DNA from: Methylopila sp. 73B
GTDB taxonomy: Bacteria > Pseudomonadota > Alphaproteobacteria > Rhizobiales > Methylopilaceae
Length of the DNA stretch: 64,000 nucleotides
Assembly (NCBI RefSeq): GCF_000526315.1
Contig: NZ_JAFV01000001.1
Span: 1,426,001-1,490,000, forward strand
Direction: 5' to 3'
Numbering within the stretch: position 1 is the stretch's first letter; each line of letters opens with the position of its first letter. The notes under the pieces were generated by a model. It was not told the origin of the DNA. It ran no database searches and was given only the letters and a program-made list of their open reading frames with translations. This document shows, piece by piece, positions 35,671-45,494 of this stretch. A program made the translations under genes and the position numbers.

Positions 35671-36399
35671 TCACGGCTGCTTGGCGGGCGCCTGGCCGGC
35701 CGGCGCAGGCGTCGCGCTGGGCGCTGCGCCGCCCTGCGACTGCAGCCTGTCGCGGGCCTCTTCGGCCCGCTTGGTCATCTCGGCGTTCAGGCGCTCGCGC
35801 TCCTGCTGCACGACCTTGGGGTCGAGCGCCGGGCCGTCGTAGGCCTTGCTGAAGCCGGAGAGGCTGATCGGGAAGTTCACCGTCTTGGCCTGCTGGTTCA
35901 TGGCCTGGACCACGAGGTTGTTGCCCTTCTTCACATTGGCGAAGAAGGCGTCGGTCACCTCGACCTCGGCGTAGCAGGCGTTGGGGAAGCAGATCGAGTA
36001 CTTGCCGGTCACCGGCTGGTTCTGATCGACGGCGACGCGGACGCCGGGCTGGATCAGCAGCCCGGGGGGCACGGCGGCGAGGAAGAAGCGCTTGCTCTCG
36101 CCGCTCACCTGCCGGATCGCGATCGAGGCGACGGTCTGGCCGGTGTCGGCCTTCACGTCGCGGGAGGTGAGGCACACCTCCTTCTTCGCCTGCGGATCGG
36201 TGTTGCAGATCTTCATCCAGTTCGGCTGCTGCGCCGCCTGGGGAGTTCCAGCCGGAACCGCCCCGTTGTCGGCCGGCGCCGCCTGCTGGGCCTGAGCCGC
36301 GGGCGCCTTCTTCTCCTGCGCGAACGCCTGCGACGTCAGAGCGACGGAGGCGATCGCCGTGGAGATGGCGGCGACGCGGGAGTACCTACCAAGATTCAT
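35671..36399 (-). CDS. invasion-associated locus B (IalB) family protein
   Basis: 242 residues. Signal peptide MNLGRYSRVAAISTAIASVALTSQAFAQ, an Ala/Gln-rich linker, then the IalB domain: WMKICNTDPQAKKEVCLTSRD, IRQVSGESKRFFLAAVPPGLL and YSICFPNACYAEVEVTDAFF with four cysteines that likely form two disulfides. The tail is Ala/Pro-rich. Periplasmic; IalB contributes to erythrocyte invasion in Bartonella, but homologues are general in Hyphomicrobiales and their role is unknown. The ATG at 36399 has AAGGGA 8 nt upstream and is preferred over an ATG five codons earlier. Confidence 0.92.
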   Translation of the reverse strand: MNLGRYSRVAAISTAIASVALTSQAFAQEKKAPAAQAQQAAPADNGAVPAGTPQAAQQPNWMKICNTDPQAKKEVCLTSRDVKADTGQTVASIAIRQVSGESKRFFLAAVPPGLLIQPGVRVAVDQNQPVTGKYSICFPNACYAEVEVTDAFFANVKKGNNLVVQAMNQQAKTVNFPISLSGFSKAYDGPALDPKVVQQERERLNAEMTKRAEEARDRLQSQGGAAPSATPAPAGQAPAKQP

Positions 36400-36649
36400 G
36401 AGCGTTCCCTTCATGTCGTTCGAGACGACCGTCGCATCGGCGGCCGCGCGGATCAGGTGGCGTCAGCACGTGCGCCGAGATGCGCGAAGCCGAGCGTTTC
36501 TAACGCGAAGACGTCGCTGTCTGTCCAGCAAATGCGGCGACAGAGTGGCGCTTTTCGCTCCGTCTCCGCCTCGTCCGGGCGCGCTTCGCGGTTGTGATAC
36601 GCTCTTTCTCGTGATTTGCGAATCGGACCCCGCGTCGGACCCTTACCGA

Positions 36650-38509
36650 ATGCCGACACGATCCGACAGATGTCCGCGGCGCCGACTTTCGCTGATGCTG
36701 GCGACGGTCGCTCTCGCCGCCGTCCCGTGGTTCGCCGCAAGCGGCCCGGGCGCAGCCGAGGAGCCCGTGCTGCGCGCCGGCGTCGCCATGCACGGCGCGC
36801 CGGCGCTCGCCCCCGGTTTCGACCACTTCCCCTACGCCAATCCCGACGCGCCGAAGGGCGGGCGGGCGATCTACGGCTGGCTCGGCGCCTTCGAGACGCT
36901 CAACCCCTTCGGCTACCGCGGCAAGCCCGCGCAAGGCCTGAAGGCCAACGTCTACGAAAGCCTGCTCGCCCGGTCCTACGACGAGCCGTTCTCGCTCTAT
37001 GGGCTGATCGCCGAGAGCGTGGAGCTTCCCGACGACCGCAGCTCCATCACCTTCCATCTCAATCCTAAGGCGCGGTTCTCCGACGGCGAACCGATCACCG
37101 CCGACGACGTCATCTTCACCTTCGAGCTGCTGCGCGAGCGCGGCCACCCGTCGTTCCGCGCCAACTACCGGCGGGTACGCTCGGCCTCCGCCGAGGACGA
37201 GCGCACGGTGCGCTTCGACCTCGGCGGGTCCGATGACCGCGAAATGCCGTTGATCCTCGGGCTGATGCCGGTGCTGCCCCGGCACGCGACCGACCCCCGG
37301 ACGTTCGAGGAGACGAGCTTCAAGCCGCTCGTCGGGAGCGGGCCCTATGTGGTGAGCGACGTCGCCCCGGGCCGCGCCGTGACCTTTCGGCGGGACCCGA
37401 ACTACTGGGGCGCGGAGCTGCCGGTGAACCGCGGCCTGAACAACTTCGACGAGATCCGCTACGACTACTACCGCGACGCCAACGCCCTGTTCGAGGCCTT
37501 CAAGGCCGGGCTGATCGACGTCCTGCCGGAATCGGACCCGATCCGCTGGACGACCGGCTACGACTTCCCCGCCGTGCGCAACGGCGACGTCGTCCGTGAC
37601 GAGCTGAAGACCGGTCTGCCCTGGGGCATGAGCGCCTTCGTGTTCAACACCCGCAAGCCGCTGTTCGCCGACATCCGCGTACGGGAGGCCCTCGCGGCGC
37701 TGTTCGACCACGCCTGGATCGACCGCAACCTCTACGGCGGCGCGACGGTGCGGACCTCGAGCTACTACGAAGGCTCCGAGCTCGCCTCCACCGGCCACGC
37801 CGCCGACGCCCGGGAGCGCGCGCTGCTCGCGCCGTTCCCCGGGGTCGTGCGGCCGGACGTGATGGACGGGACGTGGCGGCCTTCGGCCAGCGACGGCTCC
37901 GGCCGCGACCGCGACCAGCTCCGCCGCGCGCTGGAGCTCCTGGCCTCGGCCGGCTGGACCGTGCGCAACGGCGAGCTGCGCGACGCGGCCGGCTCGCCGT
38001 TCCGCTTCGAGATCCTGGTGAGCGACAAGGACTTCGAGCGCCTGTCGCTCGCCTATGTCGGCGCGCTGGAACGCGCCGGCATCCGCGCGACGGTGCGGCT
38101 GGTCGACTCCACGCAGGCCTTCCGGCGCCTGCAGACCTACGACTTCGACATGATCCCCTACAAATGGGTCTCGACGCTCTCGCCCGGCGCCGAACAGAAG
38201 AAGTACTGGAGCGCCGCCGCCGCCGACACGCCCGGCGAGCGCAACTACATCGGCGTCAAGCAGCCGGCGGTCGACGCGATGATCGAGGCCCTGCTCGCGG
38301 CGCGGGAGCGGGAGGATTTCGTCTCCGCCGCGCGCGCGCTCGACCGGGTTCTGCTTTCGGGTTTCTACGTGGTCCCGCTGTTTCATCTGAAGGATCAATG
38401 GATCGCACGCTGGCGGCGAATCGAACGACCCGATACGACTCCTTTGTACGGCGCGGCGTTCGAGACTTGGTGGCGTGCGCCGATTTCCGCGGACCGACCG
38501 CGCCCCTGA
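36650..38509 (+). CDS. oligopeptide-type ABC transporter substrate-binding protein
   Basis: 619 residues, signal peptide with Arg-rich start (RCPRRRLSLMLATVALAAVPWFA). SBP family 5: the opening HGAPALAPGFDHFPYANPDAPKGGRAIYG and the blocks TFHLNPKARFSDGEPITADDVIFTFELL and FRRDPNYWGAELPVNRGLNNFDEI are those of the YejA-like group (peptide/microcin C uptake). No permease or ATPase genes follow, so its transporter is encoded elsewhere. Two ATGs upstream of 36650 exist in the frame, but the ATG at 36650 gives a good signal peptide. Ends 16 bp before the next gene. Confidence 0.88.
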   Translation: MPTRSDRCPRRRLSLMLATVALAAVPWFAASGPGAAEEPVLRAGVAMHGAPALAPGFDHFPYANPDAPKGGRAIYGWLGAFETLNPFGYRGKPAQGLKANVYESLLARSYDEPFSLYGLIAESVELPDDRSSITFHLNPKARFSDGEPITADDVIFTFELLRERGHPSFRANYRRVRSASAEDERTVRFDLGGSDDREMPLILGLMPVLPRHATDPRTFEETSFKPLVGSGPYVVSDVAPGRAVTFRRDPNYWGAELPVNRGLNNFDEIRYDYYRDANALFEAFKAGLIDVLPESDPIRWTTGYDFPAVRNGDVVRDELKTGLPWGMSAFVFNTRKPLFADIRVREALAALFDHAWIDRNLYGGATVRTSSYYEGSELASTGHAADARERALLAPFPGVVRPDVMDGTWRPSASDGSGRDRDQLRRALELLASAGWTVRNGELRDAAGSPFRFEILVSDKDFERLSLAYVGALERAGIRATVRLVDSTQAFRRLQTYDFDMIPYKWVSTLSPGAEQKKYWSAAAADTPGERNYIGVKQPAVDAMIEALLAAREREDFVSAARALDRVLLSGFYVVPLFHLKDQWIARWRRIERPDTTPLYGAAFETWWRAPISADRPRP

Positions 38510-38525
38510 CTTCCGGACCCGGCCC

Positions 38526-40040
38526 ATGCGCCTTCCCGCCGCTTCGAACGAGCCTCTCCCCAACCCGGTCGCGGGACGTTCGACGCTTGACGAGGTGCTC
38601 GCCCACAACGCCGCCGGACACCCGGACGGCCGCGCGCTCGTGGACGCCGCCCTGCCCTTCGCGGGCGCCTGGCGCGAGGTGGACCGGGCGGTCTCCGCGC
38701 TCGCCGCGCGCTTCGCCGCCTGGCGGCTGAGCCCGGACGCCGCGGTCGGCGTGCAGATGGGGTCGAGCGCCGAGGGCGCGCTCGTCATCGCCGCGCTGTG
38801 GCGCGCCGGCCTGATCCCCGCCTTGCTTCCCCTGCCCTGGCGGCGTCGCGAGATCGCGGCCGCGCTCGACGCCGTGCGCGCCGAGGCGATCGTCGCGGTC
38901 ACCGAACGGTCCGGCCTGAAGGCCGCGGAGAACGCGTGCGAAGCGGCCGTCGGCCTCGAACGGATTCGCTTCATCGGCTCGTTCGGCGCGAACCCGCCGG
39001 ACGGCGCGACGCCGCTCGACGCCGCGCTCGCCGAACCCGCGACTCCGTTCGAGCGGGCCGGCCGGCCGGACGACGCCGCCGACCATGTCGCGGTGATCAG
39101 CTTCGAACTCGGCGCCGTGCCCGTCGCCCGCACCCACAACGAGCTCGTGGCGGCAAGCCTCGGCGCGCTGCTCGCGTCGCAGCTCGACGCCTCCGGCCGG
39201 CTGCTGTCCACGCTCGACCTCGGCGGCCTCGCAGGCCTCGCCACCGGCCTCGCGCCCTGGCTGCTGGCGCGGTCCGCCGCGACCTTCCACCAAGCCTCGA
39301 CGACAGCCGCCTTCGCCGCCGCCGCGCGCGCCCTCGACGCGACCCACGTTGCGGCGCCCGGCCGGGCGCTGGAGCGGCTCGTGGGCGACGGCGCGCTGGG
39401 CGGGACCATGCCCGACGCGCTGATCGCGGTCTGGCGCGCGCCCGATCCCCGCAGCGGGGCCTCCGCCTCCGGCCTGACCACGGCCGCGACGCTGGTCGAC
39501 GTCACCCTGTTCGGCGAGCTCGGCCTCTTCGCCGCCGCCCGCAAGGCGCCGACCCGGCCCGTGGCGACGGCCCTTGGCCCGATCGCGCCGGAGGGGCTTG
39601 CGCCCCTGATCGAGACGCAGGTGACGCCCGACGGACGGCTGCTGGTGCGCGGCCCCGCCTGCCCCGGCGGCCGCTTCCTCGCCGCCGGCGGCGCGCGGCT
39701 GACCCACGACGCGGACGGCTTCGTCGACACCGGCCTCGTCGGCATCGCCGACCGCACCGCCGGCCAGATCTCGCTCGGCGGCCGACGCCGCGGCGTGGCG
39801 CAGGTGGGCGGCGTCGCGCTCGCGCTGGCCGAGGCGGACGCCGCCATGGCCGCCGTCGGGCTGCCCGGATCGGTCTCCGTCGAGGACGACGCCGTTCTGG
39901 GCGGCAGGCTTAGGCTCGAGGCCGCGGGCGGCCGGAGCGTCACGGAAACAGAAGCCGCCGACGCGCTCTCCGAAGCCGGTTTCGGCGTGGCCTTCGCCCC
40001 GCTGACGACGCCGGCGGAGCGCGCGCGGCTGACGGCCTGA
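38526..40040 (+). CDS. degenerate acyl-CoA synthetase-like (AMP-binding) protein
   Basis: 504 residues with the overall outline of an ANL-superfamily adenylating enzyme (N-domain GVQMGSSAEGALVIAALWRAG; C-domain VDTGLVGIADRTAGQISLGGRRRGVAQVGG). The P-loop that should read like TSGTTGxPK is replaced by SFELGAVPVARTHNEL, and I cannot find the YG(M/W)TE motif; the DTGD aspartate motif reads DTGLVG. It is therefore probably not a working ATP-dependent synthetase or has changed chemistry. Starts at ATG 38526, 16 bp after the binding-protein gene, possibly coupled to it. The reading frame is intact and Ala/Leu-rich, so it is not a plain pseudogene. Confidence 0.65.
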   Translation: MRLPAASNEPLPNPVAGRSTLDEVLAHNAAGHPDGRALVDAALPFAGAWREVDRAVSALAARFAAWRLSPDAAVGVQMGSSAEGALVIAALWRAGLIPALLPLPWRRREIAAALDAVRAEAIVAVTERSGLKAAENACEAAVGLERIRFIGSFGANPPDGATPLDAALAEPATPFERAGRPDDAADHVAVISFELGAVPVARTHNELVAASLGALLASQLDASGRLLSTLDLGGLAGLATGLAPWLLARSAATFHQASTTAAFAAAARALDATHVAAPGRALERLVGDGALGGTMPDALIAVWRAPDPRSGASASGLTTAATLVDVTLFGELGLFAAARKAPTRPVATALGPIAPEGLAPLIETQVTPDGRLLVRGPACPGGRFLAAGGARLTHDADGFVDTGLVGIADRTAGQISLGGRRRGVAQVGGVALALAEADAAMAAVGLPGSVSVEDDAVLGGRLRLEAAGGRSVTETEAADALSEAGFGVAFAPLTTPAERARLTA

Positions 40041-40137
40041 GGGCGCGGCGCGCCATCCGCCGCGGCGACAAGGCTTACGTCGACGCGCGCCGAGGCCTAT
40101 ATCGGGCCGACGCGTCCCCGATTTGAAAGCGTCCGCC

Positions 40138-40803
40138 GTGGCTTCCGAACCTCTCACCATCGACGTCTTCGCCGATCCCGTCTGCCCGTGGTGCTGGCTC
40201 GGCAAGCGCCGGCTCGACGCCGCGCTCGCCGCTCGGCCGGACGTCAACGCCGAGGTGCGCTGGCGGCCCTATCAGCTCGACCCTTCGGTGCCCCCCGAGG
40301 GCGCGGACCGGGCGGAGTATCTCGAGGCAAAGTTCGGCGACGTCGCGCGCGTCCGCGCGACCCACGAGCAGCTCGTCGCCATCGGCCGCGACGAGGGCGT
40401 CGCCTTCCTGTTCGGCGAGATCGAGCGCTTCCCCAACACGCTCGACTGCCACCGCGCCATTCGCCTCGCGGCCGAGGAAGGGCTGGTCGCGCAGGGCGCC
40501 TTCGTCGAGCAGCTGTTCGAACTCTACTTCACCGAAGGCGAGGACATCTCCAGCCCCGACGTCATCGCCCGCGCGGCCGATGAGGCCGGCCTTGACGTCG
40601 AGACGCTGATGGAGCGGCTCGACTCGGACGACGACTCCGAGGACGTGCGCGACGAGATCGAGCGCGCCCGCGCCATGGGCATCGACGGCGTGCCCTGCTT
40701 CATCTTCGCCGGCAAGCTGGTGGTAATGGGCGCGCACCCGCCGGAGGTTCTGCTGGAGGCGGTGGACCGCGCGCTCGGCGACGAGGACGACGTCGAGGAC
40801 TAG
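40138..40803 (+). CDS. DsbA family oxidoreductase (FrnE-like)
   Basis: 221 residues, cytoplasmic. Thioredoxin fold with active site DPVCPWCWLG (CPWC, C16 and C19 from the chosen start), a helical insert, and a cis-Pro region IDGVPCFIFAGK. Resembles FrnE/2-hydroxychromene-2-carboxylate isomerase-like proteins, with the two-Cys motif arguing for a thiol oxidoreductase. The start is uncertain: GTG at 40138 (GAAAG ahead) or TTG at 40123. No signal peptide. A palindromic repeat follows. Confidence 0.88.
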   Translation: MASEPLTIDVFADPVCPWCWLGKRRLDAALAARPDVNAEVRWRPYQLDPSVPPEGADRAEYLEAKFGDVARVRATHEQLVAIGRDEGVAFLFGEIERFPNTLDCHRAIRLAAEEGLVAQGAFVEQLFELYFTEGEDISSPDVIARAADEAGLDVETLMERLDSDDDSEDVRDEIERARAMGIDGVPCFIFAGKLVVMGAHPPEVLLEAVDRALGDEDDVED

Positions 40804-40840
40804 CAGACTGCGGAATCCGCGCTCCAGAGGCGCCGCCGTC

Positions 40841-40920
40841 ATGGTCCGGCCTGACCGGACCATCCACCTCCAAGGTGGGGCTCCACGCCGACGGTGGGTC
40901 CTCCGGTCAAGCCGGAGGAC
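40841..40920. repeat. palindromic intergenic repeat, family B
   Basis: Three hairpins in a row: ATGGTCCGG/CCGGACCAT (40841-40849, 40855-40863), CCACCT/AGGTGG (40864-40869, 40873-40878) and GTCCTCCGG/CCGGAGGAC (40898-40906, 40912-40920). All stems are perfect with 3-5-nt loops. The element fills the space between the DsbA-like gene and convergent argC and may work as a bidirectional terminator, but it has no T-tract. Confidence 0.85.
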
Positions 40921-40941
40921 GACGGCTCGCTAGGGACAAGT

Positions 40942-41994
40942 TCACGGAAAAATGGCGAGCTGGTTCAGGCCTTCGGTCTCCGGGAAGCCGGAGATCAGGT
41001 TCATGTTCTGCACGGCCTGACCCGAGGCGCCCTTCACCAGATTGTCGAGCGTCGAGATGACGATCGCCCGGTCCGGCCCGCGGTCGGCGACCACGCCGAG
41101 CTGCACGTTGTTCGAGCCGCGCACATGGCGCGACTGCGGGACCTTGCCGAACGGCAGCACCTGCACGAAGGGCTCGCCGGCGAAGGCCGCGCCCAGCGTC
41201 TCATGCAGCTGCTCGGCCGTCGCGCCGGCCTCGAGCGTCACGGTGATGGTCGCGTAGATGCCTCGGTTCATCGGGATGAGCTGCGGCGTGAAGGTCGCGA
41301 GCGACGGCCGGCCGGCGGCCTTCGCGAACTCCTGGTCGAGCTCGGAGGTGTGCCGATGCTTGCCGACGCCATAGGCGTGGACGCCCTCGGACACCTCGGA
41401 GAACAGCATCTCCTCCTTGGCCGCCCGCCCCGCCCCGGACATGCCAGTGGACGAGACGATCACGATCTGGGCCGGATCGATCAGCTTCGCCGTCAGCAGT
41501 GGCACCAGAGGCAGGATCGACGTCGTGGAATGGCAGCCGGGGTTCGCCACCAGCCGCGCGCCGCGGATCGTCGCGCGGTTCAGCTCGACGAGGCCGAAGG
41601 CGGCCTCCGCCTGCAGCTCCAGCGCCTGATGCGCATGGCCGTACCACGTGGCGTAGGCTTCCGGGTCCGACAGTCGGAAGTCGGCGGAGAGGTCCACGAC
41701 CTTCAGCTCGGGTTTCTGCGCGAACAGATCCTTGATCACCGTCTGGGTCGTGCCGTGCGGCAGCGCGCAAAACACGAGGTCGACGGCCGCAAGGTCCAGC
41801 TCGGCGATCGTGACGAGCTGCGGCAGATCGAGCCCCGCGAACTGCGGAAAGACGTCCGCCATCGCCTGCCCCGCCTTGCGGTCGGCGGTCAGCGCCCGGA
41901 TCGCCACGCGCGGATGGCGCGCGAGCAGGCGCACCAGCTCGGAGCCGGTGTAGCCGGAAGCGCCAAGGATCGCGACGTTCAGTTCTTCCGCCAT
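40942..41994 (-). CDS. argC: N-acetyl-gamma-glutamyl-phosphate reductase
   Basis: 350 residues. NADP site VAILGASGYTGSELVRLLARHP at the N-terminus, active site LVANPGCHSTTSILPL with the nucleophilic Cys, and HRHTSELDQEF and QLIPMNRGIYATI in the C-terminal domain. Third enzyme of arginine synthesis, reducing N-acetylglutamyl phosphate. Length and motifs are textbook for type 1 ArgC. No other arg gene is adjacent. It lies between two palindromic repeats (families B and C). Confidence 0.96.
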   Translation of the reverse strand: MAEELNVAILGASGYTGSELVRLLARHPRVAIRALTADRKAGQAMADVFPQFAGLDLPQLVTIAELDLAAVDLVFCALPHGTTQTVIKDLFAQKPELKVVDLSADFRLSDPEAYATWYGHAHQALELQAEAAFGLVELNRATIRGARLVANPGCHSTTSILPLVPLLTAKLIDPAQIVIVSSTGMSGAGRAAKEEMLFSEVSEGVHAYGVGKHRHTSELDQEFAKAAGRPSLATFTPQLIPMNRGIYATITVTLEAGATAEQLHETLGAAFAGEPFVQVLPFGKVPQSRHVRGSNNVQLGVVADRGPDRAIVISTLDNLVKGASGQAVQNMNLISGFPETEGLNQLAIFP

Positions 41995-42022
41995 TGTCGT
42001 TCCCGCACGTCTAAAAGAAACG

Positions 42023-42140
42023 CGTCATCCCGGCCGCAGCGCAAGCGGAGAGCCGGGATCGCACGATTGGAACGCTATAGCAGACCTTCGCCTTGCGCGG
42101 ATGACGATCCCGGCTCGGCCTGCGGCAGTCCGGGATGACG
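42023..42140. repeat. palindromic intergenic repeat, family C copy 1
   Basis: Nested inverted repeat: outer arms CGTCATCCCGG (42023-42033) and CCGGGATGACG (42130-42140), inner arms AGCCGGGATCG (42051-42061) and CGATCCCGGCT (42105-42115). Lies between argC (starts 41994) and the oxidoreductase gene (stop 42170). Shares the CGTCATCCCGG outer arm with the copy at 45361-45463. Confidence 0.88.
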
Positions 42141-42169
42141 TCTTCCGGTCGCCGAGGTCGTTCGGCCTC

Positions 42170-43153
<984 letters not shown>

Positions 43154-43236
43154 GTCGAGCTCCTGACGTGTGACGTTCGGGTGAGGCCCTAGATAGAGGG
43201 CCGCCCCCCGTTCGTCATCCCGCAGGCGGCGCGCGA

Positions 43237-44010
43237 TCAGCCCTCCATCGCGTCCAGCGCGCCGGTGTTCTCCGGCAGCACCTGGCCGCCGTCGACCACG
43301 ATCGTCTGGCCGGTGACGTAGTTCGCGACGTCGCTCGCGAAGTAGAGCGCGGCGCCGGCGATGTCGGCGACGACGCCGAGCCGCTTCATCGGCACCGAGG
43401 CCGCGGTCTTGTCGATGTAGTCCTGCCCGACGCCCGCCATGCCCTCCGTCATGATGTTGCCCGGCATGACCGCGTTGACGGTGATCCCGAACGGCGCGAG
43501 CTCGATCGCGGCGGTGCGCATGAAGCCGAGCTGGCCGGCCTTGCTCGCCCCGTAGTGCGACCAGCCGGGATAGCCGGTGATCGGCCCGGTGATCGAGGAG
43601 GTCAGCACGATCCGGCCGGCCTTCGACGCCTTCAGCGCCGGCAGGCAGGCTTGAACCGAGAGAAAGGTGCCCTTCAGGTTGACGTCCATGACGAGGTCGA
43701 AGTCGGCCTCCGTCATGTCGGCGAGCTTGGCGGCCGGAAAGATGCCGGCGTTGGCGCAGAGCACGTCGATCCCGCCGAAGCGCTCGACTGCGGCGGCCGC
43801 CATCGCCCGGACGTCGGCGAGCTTCGACACGTCGGCGGCGAAGCCGCTTGCCCCGCCGCCGATCTCGGCCGCGACCGCTTCGGCCTCCGCGCCGTTCCGC
43901 GCCACCACAAGCACGCGGTAGCCGGCGTCGGCGAAGCCCCTGGCGATGCCCTTGCCGATCCCCTTGGAGCCGCCCGTCACGATCGCGGTGCGGGATGTTG
44001 CGTAAGTCAT
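43237..44010 (-). CDS. SDR family oxidoreductase (FabG-like)
   Basis: 257 residues. [24 protein letters not shown], catalytic Ser in [10 protein letters not shown] and YGASK as the Tyr-X3-Lys; C-terminal [25 protein letters not shown]. Resembles 3-oxoacyl-ACP/acetoacetyl-CoA reductases. The ATG at 44010 gives the standard length; an in-frame extension to 44076 has no homologous look. 83 bp upstream of the AcuI-like gene in the same direction, so the two may be cotranscribed. Confidence 0.9.
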   Translation of the reverse strand: MTYATSRTAIVTGGSKGIGKGIARGFADAGYRVLVVARNGAEAEAVAAEIGGGASGFAADVSKLADVRAMAAAAVERFGGIDVLCANAGIFPAAKLADMTEADFDLVMDVNLKGTFLSVQACLPALKASKAGRIVLTSSITGPITGYPGWSHYGASKAGQLGFMRTAAIELAPFGITVNAVMPGNIMTEGMAGVGQDYIDKTAASVPMKRLGVVADIAGAALYFASDVANYVTGQTIVVDGGQVLPENTGALDAMEG

Positions 44011-44181
44011 GGGCGCCCTTGCCGTCTGCCTGTTTCGGCAGCAAGGTCGCTCATAAAAACTACGTTGTAAACCCAACAGACCGGGCGATACTCACCACAG
44101 AAAATGACCGACTTGCCAAGTCGGCGGAGACGGCCGCGGCGCCCGCGGCTTGGCGATCACTTGGGGATCAGGGGACTTCGC

Positions 44182-45321
44182 ATGACCACCGTGACGAAGC
44201 GCCACGCGCTGAAACTCTTGGGCGGGGCTGCGCTTGCGGCGCCCTTCGCCGGCGCTCTTCCGGCGTTCGCCGCGCGCGAGAGCGAGCTGAACATCCTGTG
44301 CTGGGAAGGCTACAACTCCGCCCAGGTGCTGGACCCCTTCCGGTCGGCCAAATCCGCGACCGTCAAGGCCGAAAGCCTCACCAACGACCCCACCATGATC
44401 AACCGGCTTCGCGCCGGCGAGACCAAGGTCTGGGACCTGATCAACGTCAACAACCCTTGGGCCCGCAAGGCGATGTACCCGGAGGGCCTGATCAAGCCGC
44501 TGCCGAAGGCCGAGTTCGAGCCGTTCTTCGATAAGATGCTGCCTCAATTCAAGGCGCCCTACCGCTGGGCCATGAGCGACGACGGCAAGGACCTGCTGGG
44601 TATGGCCCAGCGCTTCGGGCCCTACAGCTTCGTCGTGAACACCGACAAGGTGAGCCGGAAGACCGCGGAGGAGCAGGGCTGGGAGCTGTTCAACGACCCC
44701 TCGCTCAAGGGCAAGTACGGCATCCTGGAGAGCGACGACTGGAACGTCTTCAACATCTTCATGATCGCGGGCATCAACCCGTTCAAGGTCCATGACGCGG
44801 CCGAGATGGCGACGTTCGGCGAGACGGCGAAGAAGGTCTTCGGCGGCGCCAAGCTCGTCGGCGACATCGCGGCGATGAACCAGGCGCTGGTGTCCGGCGA
44901 GATCGACCTGCACATGACGGGCGGCACCTACTCGGTCTCCCCCGCCCGCGCCGACGGCCATCCGGAGCTTCGCGCGGTCACCCCGCTCAAGGGCCCGATC
45001 GACGGCAAGGGCGGCATCTCCTGGATCGAGATCACCTCGACCGTGAACAACCCCAACCTGTCGCCGCTTGCGGCGGAGTTCCTGAAGTACGTGCAGGACC
45101 CGAAGGTGGCGCACACCGTGGCCTTCGCCGAGGGGACGTTCAACCCGGTGGCGCAGATGGGGAACAAGGCCTGCTTCGACCTCTTCACCAAGGAGGAGCT
45201 CGACGCCATCCAGTGGGACAGCCTCGAGGAGGAGATGTCGCGCTCGGCCGAGTACGACATCGTGCCGGACTACGACAAGGCGCTCGAGATCATGACCTCG
45301 GCCAAGCGCACCAAGGGCTGA
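44182..45321 (+). CDS. polyamine-type ABC transporter substrate-binding protein
   Basis: 379 residues. Tat-like or Sec signal (TKRHALKLLGGAALAAPFAGALPAFA) before mature ARESELNILCWEGYNSAQVLDPF. SBP family similar to PotD/PotF, with LNILCWEGY and the later WDLINVNNPWARKAMYPEG and GRDL-like hinge segments. First gene of a four-gene importer operon (SBP, ATPase, two permeases), which would bring in spermidine/putrescine or a related cation. ATG 44182 follows a GGGGATCAGGGGA stretch. A family C palindrome separates it from the ATPase gene. Confidence 0.9.
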   Translation: MTTVTKRHALKLLGGAALAAPFAGALPAFAARESELNILCWEGYNSAQVLDPFRSAKSATVKAESLTNDPTMINRLRAGETKVWDLINVNNPWARKAMYPEGLIKPLPKAEFEPFFDKMLPQFKAPYRWAMSDDGKDLLGMAQRFGPYSFVVNTDKVSRKTAEEQGWELFNDPSLKGKYGILESDDWNVFNIFMIAGINPFKVHDAAEMATFGETAKKVFGGAKLVGDIAAMNQALVSGEIDLHMTGGTYSVSPARADGHPELRAVTPLKGPIDGKGGISWIEITSTVNNPNLSPLAAEFLKYVQDPKVAHTVAFAEGTFNPVAQMGNKACFDLFTKEELDAIQWDSLEEEMSRSAEYDIVPDYDKALEIMTSAKRTKG

Positions 45322-45360
45322 GACGGCGATCTCAAGCCGCCGTCCACGCCGGCTCATGGA

Positions 45361-45463
45361 ACGTCATCCCGGACGAAGGCGGAGCCGTCGATCCGGGATC
45401 GTCCTGAAACGAGCGCGCTCTTCGCGCGAACCCGGCTCTCGCTCCGCTCGGCCGGGATGACGT
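45361..45463. repeat. palindromic intergenic repeat, family C copy 2
   Basis: Arms ACGTCATCCCGG (45361-45372) and CCGGGATGACGT (45452-45463) are perfect complements; the inside carries GATCCGGGATC and CCCGGCT segments similar to copy 1 at 42023-42140. Sits between the SBP gene (stop 45321) and the ATPase gene (start 45495) of the ABC importer and could form a large mRNA hairpin that protects or ends the SBP transcript. Confidence 0.88.
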
Positions 45464-45494
45464 CCCTCGATCCAAGACGCATGAGGTTCAGGCC

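Noticed and set aside
36500-39943. 1147-codon minus-strand open frame
   Set aside because: Shadow of the peptide-binding protein and the AMP-binding-like gene; its product is Arg/Ala/Gly-rich without motifs.
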